Source: Planctomycetota bacterium
Lineage (GTDB): Bacteria > Planctomycetota > Planctomycetia > Pirellulales > Thermoguttaceae
NCBI GenBank assembly: GCA_023397045.1
Contig: JAEWUR010000675.1
Coordinates: forward strand, 1 to 7,668
Direction: 5' to 3'
DNA: 7,668 nucleotides
A program made the position numbers and the translations under genes. The notes under the pieces are model-generated. The model ran no database searches, was not told the origin of the DNA, and was given only the letters and a program-made list of their open reading frames with translations. Below are positions 1-5,572 of the stretch, one piece after another; position 1 is the stretch's first letter; each line of letters starts with the position of its first letter.

Positions 1-4
1 TCCG

Positions 5-23
5 TTTCAACGTATTTCAACGT
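5..23. repeat. tandem 9-bp direct repeat, 10-bp period
   Basis: TTTCAACGT occurs at 5-13 and again at 15-23, separated by one base, so the copies are spaced one helical turn apart. It lies about 70 bases upstream of the first gene, where an operator for the cluster could sit. Only two copies are visible and the left edge of the window is close, so it may be chance or part of a longer array. Confidence 0.35.
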
Positions 24-59
24 GCGTCGCGCTAGACAAAGCGAGGCGTTGGCTTTTCC

Positions 60-73
60 GACCGTTATCGGTC
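60..73 (+). promoter_or_regulatory. short hairpin next to the ribosome binding site of the first gene
   Basis: GACCG (60-64) and CGGTC (69-73) form a perfect 5-bp stem around a TTAT loop. It ends four bases before the AAGGAG ribosome binding site at 78-83 of the gene at 90. No T-run follows it on either strand, so it is not an intrinsic terminator. It could affect mRNA stability or translation of the first gene, but a stem this short may be fortuitous. Confidence 0.25.
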
Positions 74-89
74 ACTGAAGGAGAGTGCG

Positions 90-734
90 ATGAAGAGCTA
101 CAAGGCTATTGGAATCGTGTTTGTGGCGTTGTTCGTTTGCTTGGCGACGACCGTTCAAGCCGATACGATCAACCTGGTTACCAACGGAGATTTCGACACC
201 GACCTGTCGGGGTGGGGTGTTTACGGGGGCTCGGCGGGCCGATTCGAGGGGGCCGAAACCTACCCGAATTCGAACGGGGCTAGCGCTTACATCAACGGGG
301 ACGTCGGCACCTGGCTGCAAACGAAGCCTAGCGCCCCTCTCGTTGCGGGCCAGACCTATGAGGTCTCGTTCTTTGCGCGAATCCTGGGTACCGCCGGTGA
401 AACCAACGACGTGGATAAGACGATTTACGCCCACGTCAACAGCGACGTGAACGGCGTTCTCGTGCCTTACACCGCCCTTCTGACCAACACCTGGGAGCGC
501 CACAGCTTCCAGTTCACGCCCACGGTCGCGGAAGCCGGCGATGGCTATGGCGTGGCGTTCCTGAATAACGCGGCAAATGCCGGCTATGGCGAGGATATCC
601 CCGGCGTATTGAATTGGGCCCAATTCGGTATTGATGCCGTATCGCTGACCGCTGTCCCCGAACCCTCAGCGGTGTTGTTGGCGATGTTCGGCGTGTTCGG
701 CTTGTTGGCCTACGCCTGGCGAAAACGCCGGTAG
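90..734 (+). CDS. PEP-CTERM protein with carbohydrate-binding-like beta-sandwich
   Basis: This 214-residue secreted protein begins with a Sec signal peptide (basic MKSYK, hydrophobic core 7-20, likely cut after VQA at residue 24). The mature part opens with a NLVTNGDFD...GW motif (28-42), typical of CBM4/9/22-like and related jelly-roll modules. A central YEVSFFARILG strand (90-100) and an FGIDAVSLTAVPEP ending also fit that fold. The tail is a classic PEP-CTERM signal: VPEP at 189-192, a hydrophobic segment to about 208, then WRKRR. Such tails are recognised by an exosortase in the inner membrane. No catalytic motif is visible, so it may be a surface glycan-binding protein; that role is inferred from fold and neighbours. 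The start is supported by AAGGAG at 78-83, six bases before the ATG. It is first in a collinear cluster with glycosidases. Confidence 0.85.
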   Translation: MKSYKAIGIVFVALFVCLATTVQADTINLVTNGDFDTDLSGWGVYGGSAGRFEGAETYPNSNGASAYINGDVGTWLQTKPSAPLVAGQTYEVSFFARILGTAGETNDVDKTIYAHVNSDVNGVLVPYTALLTNTWERHSFQFTPTVAEAGDGYGVAFLNNAANAGYGEDIPGVLNWAQFGIDAVSLTAVPEPSAVLLAMFGVFGLLAYAWRKRR

Positions 735-745
735 AGGAGCTTGAA

Positions 746-847
746 ATGGAACAGCGGATGGTGGGTGCGATCAACACGTCGCCCCACCGTCGGCTGTCCC
801 TGCAATCCACCGTTCACAACAGGATCGAAGGAATAGAGACACCATGA
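746..847 (+). CDS. possible 33-residue small ORF coupled to the SGNH hydrolase gene
   Basis: An ORF of 33 codons fills the gap between the first PEP-CTERM gene and the SGNH hydrolase gene. Its ATG follows GAGGAG (734-739) at six bases, close to an ideal ribosome binding site. Its TGA at 845-847 overlaps the ATG of the next gene as ATGA, the arrangement seen in translational coupling. The peptide starts MEQRMVGAINTSPHRR and ends RIEGIETP. It is rather basic, with no membrane segment, signal or recognised motif. The next gene's own ribosome binding site (AAGGA, 828-832) is 11 bases from its start, somewhat far, which makes coupling attractive. It could equally be an untranslated spacer that happens to be open; the ORF is short and I recognise no family. 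Confidence 0.35.
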   Translation: MEQRMVGAINTSPHRRLSLQSTVHNRIEGIETP

Positions 848-1677
848 ATATCATCCGTAATCTGGGAATCGTCGCGGCGTGCGCATGCTTGTTGGCCGGG
901 TGGGAATTCGTTCAGGCCGACACCGCGCAACTGGGTCAAATGCAAGCCGAACGAATCCTCTTTCTTGGCAACAGCATCACGCTCTGCCCCCAGCCCACCT
1001 CAGAGGACTGGTGGGGACTCACGGCAAGCGATCCGGATCATGACTATGCCCACCTGCTCGTAGGACAGATCAATGCCGCGACGGGAAGCTCTCTTGCCAT
1101 AACTCCCCCAAACCCCTATCAAGGAGACGAGAACGATCTTTGGTTGCCGAGTTATGGCCTGCCTAGCTACAACGGCAACATCCTTAACATGGCGGATATC
1201 TTTGAACGCAACTTCAACACTTGGACCAACGCAAGGATCCAATATCAGCTCGATCAGAGGCCTGACATTGTCGTGGTCCAATTGGGCGAGAATCTGGCCA
1301 ATGGAACGAACGATGAGTTCAGAACCGCGTTGGACGCCATGTTGACGGGATTGAAAAACAGCAGCAACCCGCACATTTTCGTGACGGGCCAGATTCTTGG
1401 GGAAAACGCGGCCGTGGACGCCATCAAGCGGCAGCTTTGCGACGCCGACCCCAGCCATCGCGTCTTTGTCGACATGAGCGCGATAGGACCGACTCCCGGC
1501 AACATCGAGGGCACGTACGGTCATCCGAGTGACCAGGGCATGGCGGCGATTGCCGACACGCTATTTCTCGCCATGCAAGCCCACGCCGTTCCGGAGCCGA
1601 CCTCCGTCACCCTGGGGTGTACGATGGTGATTGCCGTGCTCGGATATACATGGAAGGCACATCAACGGTGCCGATAG
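844..1677 (+). CDS. SGNH/GDSL-type hydrolase with PEP-CTERM anchor (putative carbohydrate esterase)
   Basis: The 277-residue protein has a signal peptide probably cut after VQA at residue 25. The SGNH block I motif follows as ILFLGNSIT, with the candidate nucleophile Ser44. Block III is IVVVQLGEN, with Gly148 and Asn150 as oxyanion residues, and block V is GHPSDQGM with the candidate catalytic His227. The usual D-x-x-H Asp is not seen: position 224 is Thr, although relatives with a GHPxDxGM block are known. VPEP (249-252), a hydrophobic stretch and a basic end (KAHQRCR) form a weaker-than-usual PEP-CTERM tail. Family members hydrolyse esters, often acetyl groups on polysaccharides; here a deacetylase of plant or algal glycan is an inference from the neighbouring glycosidases. 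The ATG overlaps the stop of a small upstream ORF. A non-catalytic binding role is possible if the triad is incomplete. Confidence 0.78.
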   Translation: MNIIRNLGIVAACACLLAGWEFVQADTAQLGQMQAERILFLGNSITLCPQPTSEDWWGLTASDPDHDYAHLLVGQINAATGSSLAITPPNPYQGDENDLWLPSYGLPSYNGNILNMADIFERNFNTWTNARIQYQLDQRPDIVVVQLGENLANGTNDEFRTALDAMLTGLKNSSNPHIFVTGQILGENAAVDAIKRQLCDADPSHRVFVDMSAIGPTPGNIEGTYGHPSDQGMAAIADTLFLAMQAHAVPEPTSVTLGCTMVIAVLGYTWKAHQRCR

Positions 1678-1711
1678 GTCTGACCGGGATGGCGAACGTG
1701 CGTGCCAAAAT

Positions 1712-1717
1712 AGGGAG
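1712..1717 (+). promoter_or_regulatory. ribosome binding site that fixes the DUF1559 start
   Basis: AGGGAG lies seven bases before the ATG at 1725. It favours that start over in-frame ATGs at 1617 and 1689. A start at 1617 would overlap the end of the SGNH gene and put 36 unrelated residues in front of the prepilin signal, which normally sits at the extreme N-terminus. Confidence 0.7.
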
Positions 1718-1724
1718 TGAGCGA

Positions 1725-2762
1725 ATGAACCAAGAAAAAGAAAAAGCGTTTACCCTCGTCGAATTGCTTGTGGTCATCACGATCATCGGCATTTTGATCG
1801 CCTTGTTGTTGCCGGCGGTCCAAGCGGCCCGGGAGGCTGCGCGACGCATGCAATGCACGAATAACCTGAAACAGATCGGGTTGGCCATGCACAATTTCGA
1901 GTCGCAATACAGGACGTTTCCGCCGGGAACCATGACAAAAAAGCAATTCTCGAACGCATACACCGCCGAGACCGGCCCCGGCTACGAATGGGTTTACCTC
2001 CTGCATTTTCTGTTGCCCTACGTCGAGATGCAAAGCTATTACGATGCCCTCGGCGGGCCGCTGTTCCAGTTGCAGAATCCATCTCACGATGCCAGCCCTT
2101 GGTTCGATGTTCCCGCCGCGGCGGTTCAGAACCAATCGATACCGCCGTTTCTCTGCCCGAGCGACGGGCTTGGCGGCGGCGTATGCAATGCGGCGACCAC
2201 CCTGGGCACCGTCCTGGCGAAGAGCAACTACCTCGGCATCTTCTCGGGAACCAATAATACCGAGGCCTTCAGCGTTCCCCATGCGCAACGGCGCGCCGTT
2301 TTTCGTTTCCACGACGGAACGCCCATCGCCGAGATCCAAGATGGCACAAGCAACACGGTGGCGGTGGCTGAATATCTCACCGGGACTAGCACCAAGGATC
2401 TACGCGGATGGTTCTATACGAATCGTGCGGCGTGCCAGTTTTTGTTTGTTACGTTGGCGCCCAACTCGCACCTACCGGACAACACCATGTTTTGCGACGT
2501 CCCTACCTATAGCGAAACGCCCAATGATCCAACGTCGAACCTGCCTTGCGAGGCGGCCGGCGGCACCTATGGCCCGAACGACTATGCAAGCCCTCGAAGT
2601 CGTCATTCCGGCGGCGTCAACGCCGTCTTCTGCGACGGAAGCGTCCATTTCATTTCGGAAAACATCGAGTCTTTTGTCCCGGCGAATATTAACGAAGAGC
2701 CCGGCGCATGGCAGAAGCTCGGTTGGATCGCCGACGGCTATGCGATCGAAGGCGCCTTCTGA
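1725..2762 (+). CDS. DUF1559 protein with prepilin-type N-terminus and H-X9-DG domain
   Basis: The 345-residue product begins with a type IV prepilin-like signal: short charged leader MNQEKEKA, then [23 protein letters not shown] prepilin peptidase would cut before Phe9, and Glu13 is the conserved +5 residue. Ala8 replaces the usual Gly at -1. The helix runs on into [28 protein letters not shown], the signature start of DUF1559 (SBP_bac_10) proteins. Near the C-terminus, [18 protein letters not shown] contains the H-X9-DG motif (His294, Asp304-Gly305). Planctomycetes encode very many of these proteins; their function is unsettled, with pseudopilin or surface-fibre roles proposed from the N-terminus. 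Length is normal for the family. It sits inside a glycosidase cluster and directly before a small lipoprotein gene (19-base gap), a common pairing. The family call is secure; the role is not. Confidence 0.93.
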   Translation: MNQEKEKAFTLVELLVVITIIGILIALLLPAVQAAREAARRMQCTNNLKQIGLAMHNFESQYRTFPPGTMTKKQFSNAYTAETGPGYEWVYLLHFLLPYVEMQSYYDALGGPLFQLQNPSHDASPWFDVPAAAVQNQSIPPFLCPSDGLGGGVCNAATTLGTVLAKSNYLGIFSGTNNTEAFSVPHAQRRAVFRFHDGTPIAEIQDGTSNTVAVAEYLTGTSTKDLRGWFYTNRAACQFLFVTLAPNSHLPDNTMFCDVPTYSETPNDPTSNLPCEAAGGTYGPNDYASPRSRHSGGVNAVFCDGSVHFISENIESFVPANINEEPGAWQKLGWIADGYAIEGAF

Positions 2763-2781
2763 CCGAAAGGAGCTAATCCCC

Positions 2782-3252
2782 ATGTTGCGGACCAGTTTAA
2801 CACGGCATGCACTCTCGCCTGTGCGTCGGATCGCGATGACGGCAACCTATTCCGTCGTCCTTGGCGTTGTTTTCCTATTGCCGTTGTTCGGTTGCGGCAA
2901 GGACGGCCCTCGACACTACGCGGTAAGCGGCAGCGTCCAGTTGGACGGAAAGCCGCTAGAAAAAGGCTCGATACGCCTTACGCCGACAAAGGGAACCAAA
3001 GGCCAGACCACCGGTGGCGTCATCAAGGAAGGTAAATACGAACTTCGCGGCGACGTCGGTCCGTTGGCAGGCTTCTATGCCGTTGAAATCCACTCGACGC
3101 GGAAGACAGGCAAGAAGGTGCCGGCGCCCTATGGACGACCCGACGAGCAGGAAATGGTCGATGAGTACGAAGAGGCCGTCGCCCCATCCCGGCTTGAAGT
3201 CGAAATCAAGCCGGGCGACAACATCGCGGATTTCGACGTGACATCTCGTTAG
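2782..3252 (+). CDS. small lipoprotein with TTR/Ig-like (carboxypeptidase regulatory-like) domain
   Basis: This 156-residue protein has a long basic N-region (residues 1-16), a hydrophobic core (about 20-35) and a lipobox LFGC ending at Cys38, so it is likely exported and lipidated. Phe at -2 is less usual. The mature domain starts YAVSGSVQLDGKPLEKGSIRL (46-66) and has a GGVIKEGKYEL strand and a GPLAGFYAVEI strand. This pattern is typical of the small TTR-like/carboxypeptidase regulatory-like lipoproteins abundant in Planctomycetes. AAAGGAG at 2766-2772, nine bases before ATG 2782, sets the start; an in-frame ATG at 2836 is less likely because it would drop the basic region and has no comparable site. 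The gene lies 19 bases behind the DUF1559 gene, so the two are probably co-expressed. A partnership between the products is inferred from this recurrent arrangement; no enzymatic motif is seen. Confidence 0.85.
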   Translation: MLRTSLTRHALSPVRRIAMTATYSVVLGVVFLLPLFGCGKDGPRHYAVSGSVQLDGKPLEKGSIRLTPTKGTKGQTTGGVIKEGKYELRGDVGPLAGFYAVEIHSTRKTGKKVPAPYGRPDEQEMVDEYEEAVAPSRLEVEIKPGDNIADFDVTSR

Positions 3253-3296
3253 CCTACGCCGATGTGACGCACGCTTGCTAAGGTGATTCGCCCTCC

Positions 3297-3320
3297 ATGA
3301 ATGAAAACCCTACCACATGA
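3297..3320 (+). other. possible seven-codon leader ORF before the GH36-like gene
   Basis: ATG at 3297 opens a mini-ORF coding for MNENPTT and ending in TGA at 3318-3320. That stop overlaps the ATG at 3317 as ATGA. AAGGTGA at 3280-3286 could serve as its ribosome binding site, ten bases upstream. It echoes the ATGA junction at 844. An ORF of this length is easily random, so this is only a candidate translated leader. Confidence 0.2.
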
Positions 3321-3324
3321 GGAG
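3319..3324 (+). promoter_or_regulatory. ribosome binding site that favours start 3332 for the GH36-like gene
   Basis: GAGGAG lies seven bases before the ATG at 3332. The earlier in-frame ATG at 3317 overlaps this site and has no clear Shine-Dalgarno of its own, though its ATGA overlap with a mini-ORF leaves it possible. The choice changes only five residues (MRRHP) ahead of the signal peptide. Confidence 0.6.
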
Positions 3325-3331
3325 ACATCCT

Positions 3332-5530
3332 ATGCTGATTAACGGTCGCCTTCGTTATCCGTGGTTTCTTTTGCCGATCGTATTGCTGGCCGTATTTGGG
3401 CTATCCTGTGGCACATGCACCGCCACCGACTGGGTCTTGGCCACGGACGATACGCGGCTGACGATAAGCGATGCTCATGGCCTGCCGGCAATCACGAAGC
3501 TGGAAAACCCGACGGAACGGTTCAACTGGACGCAGCAGCCGAACACGATATCACTGTTGGAAAGCGTCGTGCTCAATGGAAATACCGTGGCGACCGATTG
3601 GCAGTTTCAGAACGCGACGGTGGACAACGCCCACGGGACGAAGCTGATCCTGAACTATTCGAGCGCGGCAACTGGGCTCCAAATGACGTCGCAGTGGTGG
3701 GCAAGGCCGGGAGCAGGGCCGATCCAACATGCTTCGACCATATCCAACCACGGTTCGACTCCAGTCGGCATCGCCTACCAGCCGACGTTTGCCCTCCAGT
3801 TAAATGCCCCGCAAACCGATCCGCTCCATGCGTGGCATTTCTCCACCGATGGCGGCTATCCGTCGATGGATCCCGTCGGCGTGTACAAAGAGCAAATTGC
3901 GGGAGACTTTGGCCGCACACTTCTAACCGACCCGAACGCCGCGAATGGAAAGGTGCCGTTGGCGGTGCTCGACTCCGGCGGTCATTCCGGCGTCTACGTC
4001 GGCACGGAATGGAGTTACGGAGAAATCGACATCTCCAGTTCCTCCTCCGCGCCGAACCGCACGACCCTTCGCAGCGGCAACGTATCGAGTTTCGAGACCA
4101 CGTTGCAGCCCGGCCAGATGTTCGAAGTGCCGGCAGGCTTTGTTGGAACGTATCAAGGCGACATCGACAATGCCGGAAACAGCCTTCGAAAGTACCTGTA
4201 CAATTACAACGCCCCGGAGATACTGCGAAACGATCCCACCTATCCGAAAGTGCAATGGAACGCTTTTATCGCCACCGGAAAGACGCCGGGAAGCTGGGAT
4301 TCGACCCAGGCCAAATACTACCCACTGGTTGATGACGCGGCGGCGCTCGGCTTCGAAGAGATGATGATCGATGTGAACTGGTGGGCGGGCGGCGAGCCGA
4401 ACGCCGATCCCGCCGATTGGTCATCAGGCATGAAGGCGGCCGCCGATTATGCGCACGATCACGGCATGAGGCTCGGCCTGTACTGGTCCGACTCGGCTGA
4501 TATGACGACCGCCGATGGCCGCGCCACACGTGCGGCCAGAGTCAAAAAGCTGTTCGAGGAGTATGGGGCCGATGTATGGCGTTCGGACAATACTTACGGA
4601 CCGCTCATCACGTCGGACTATTGGTCGGTCAAAGGTTTTTACGATATGGTCGACGGCCTCGCCAAAGACATTCCCAATTTCGAGTGGGAAAACTGCTCGA
4701 GCGGCGGCCGCATCAAGGACTACGGCGCGACACAACGATGCACGAAGATCTTCAATTCGGACAATGGCACGGAACTCGAAGTGCGTCAGACCTTCTACGA
4801 CGCGTCTTTCGCCTTCCTGCCCATGCAGATCTTAGGGCAATTGATCTACACTTCTCCGGTGAGCTACGATGGCAGCGGCACGCCGATGGGCAGCTATCGT
4901 CCGACAGACGCCCAGGGCGTGAAGTTCGCGTTTCGCACCGCGTCGATGGGCGCGCCCGGATGGATTATCGATGCTCCCAACACCGGCTACGATATCAGGC
5001 CCAACCCGACCAGCATTCCCTGGACGGACGAAGAGAGGGCCGCCGCCGCGTCGGCCGTCAAAACCTATGAGACGAAGATCCGTCCGCTGGTGCGCAACGG
5101 CGATCTCTACCACATCTTTCCGCGGCCCGACGGCATCGTATGGGACGGCATCGAGTATTATGATCGCGAAACGCACAAGGGTGTGGTCTACATCTTCAAA
5201 CCGGAAAGCCCGGAGGATACGCACAACATCGTATTGAAAGGACTCGACCCGGATTTGACGTATCATTTGTCGTTCGAAGACGGCTCGAACGCGGCGCTGA
5301 GCATGTTGGGGTCCGAGTTGATGAGCGCCGGCGTCAACGTAACGCTATACGGTCGGAACGTCTCGGAGTTGATGTTTATCGAAACTCCCGAGCCCGACAC
5401 ACTCACGATCGCTTTAGGCGCTGCGATGCTCATCCTATGCAAATACTCAGGCTCGCTCCGCCGTGTCGGCCAAGCGTTTCGCGGCGAGGATTCTTCCATT
5501 GCGATGAATGGATTCCGCGTTGAGCCATAA
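3332..5530 (+). CDS. secreted GH36-like glycosidase (alpha-galactosidase clan) with PEP-CTERM tail
   Basis: The 732-residue protein has a signal peptide (basic NGRLRYP, core 11-25, likely cut after CTA at residue 31). An N-terminal beta domain (about 33-300) is followed by a (beta/alpha)8 barrel (about 305-590), a C-terminal beta domain (about 595-683) and a PEP-CTERM segment starting TPEP at 685-688. Barrel marks of melibiase-type enzymes are the strand VQWNAF (307-312), MMIDVNWW (344-351), HGMRLGLYW (377-385), VWRSDN with the candidate nucleophile Asp419, ENCSSGGR (453-460) with Asp463, and FNSDN with Asp477. GH36 enzymes release alpha-linked galactose or N-acetylgalactosamine. Here the usual DDGW, LWxxPE and KWDxN motifs are altered, so substrate is uncertain. 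After the basic SLRR an unusual tail of about 21 residues follows. Length and domain order fit GH36. The downstream GH2 gene begins 42 bases later, suggesting co-transcription. The fold call is firm; alpha-galactosidase activity is only probable. Confidence 0.83.
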   Translation: MLINGRLRYPWFLLPIVLLAVFGLSCGTCTATDWVLATDDTRLTISDAHGLPAITKLENPTERFNWTQQPNTISLLESVVLNGNTVATDWQFQNATVDNAHGTKLILNYSSAATGLQMTSQWWARPGAGPIQHASTISNHGSTPVGIAYQPTFALQLNAPQTDPLHAWHFSTDGGYPSMDPVGVYKEQIAGDFGRTLLTDPNAANGKVPLAVLDSGGHSGVYVGTEWSYGEIDISSSSSAPNRTTLRSGNVSSFETTLQPGQMFEVPAGFVGTYQGDIDNAGNSLRKYLYNYNAPEILRNDPTYPKVQWNAFIATGKTPGSWDSTQAKYYPLVDDAAALGFEEMMIDVNWWAGGEPNADPADWSSGMKAAADYAHDHGMRLGLYWSDSADMTTADGRATRAARVKKLFEEYGADVWRSDNTYGPLITSDYWSVKGFYDMVDGLAKDIPNFEWENCSSGGRIKDYGATQRCTKIFNSDNGTELEVRQTFYDASFAFLPMQILGQLIYTSPVSYDGSGTPMGSYRPTDAQGVKFAFRTASMGAPGWIIDAPNTGYDIRPNPTSIPWTDEERAAAASAVKTYETKIRPLVRNGDLYHIFPRPDGIVWDGIEYYDRETHKGVVYIFKPESPEDTHNIVLKGLDPDLTYHLSFEDGSNAALSMLGSELMSAGVNVTLYGRNVSELMFIETPEPDTLTIALGAAMLILCKYSGSLRRVGQAFRGEDSSIAMNGFRVEP

Positions 5531-5560
5531 TTGGGCCGAGCCTGAAGACATTTTTCACGC

Positions 5561-5566
5561 AGGGAG
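5561..5566 (+). promoter_or_regulatory. ribosome binding site supporting a GTG start for the GH2 gene
   Basis: AGGGAG lies six bases before GTG 5573. That start restores a complete signal peptide. The first in-frame ATG, at 5642, would begin at MVAEEEQ and lose the whole export signal, so the GTG is preferred. Confidence 0.7.
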
Positions 5567-5572
5567 TTTCGG

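Noticed and set aside
60..73. Hairpin read as an intrinsic terminator of an upstream gene
   Set aside because: The stem is only 5 bp, and no T-run follows it on either strand; the TTTT lies on the 5' side.
72..623. 183-residue minus-strand open frame opposite the first PEP-CTERM gene
   Set aside because: It is the antisense shadow of a gene with a signal peptide, CBM-like motifs and a PEP-CTERM tail; no domain is recognisable in it.
1617..1724. 36-residue N-terminal extension of the DUF1559 protein from ATG 1617
   Set aside because: It overlaps the end of the SGNH gene in another frame, has no ribosome binding site and would bury the prepilin signal. ATG 1725 has AGGGAG at seven bases and gives the normal family start.
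2044..2781. Long + strand frame continuous with the lipoprotein, opening at 2044 inside the DUF1559 gene
   Set aside because: The part before 2782 is arginine- and serine-rich out-of-frame translation of the DUF1559 gene. The lipoprotein has its own ribosome binding site and signal peptide from 2782.
3253..3331. Terminator or promoter between the lipoprotein and GH36-like genes
   Set aside because: No stable inverted repeat with a T-run and no convincing -35/-10 pair is visible, so an operon break here is not supported.
3361..4332. 323-residue + strand open frame inside the GH36-like gene
   Set aside because: Its translation is rich in Arg, with no recognisable domain, and it lies wholly within a gene with clear domain structure in another frame.
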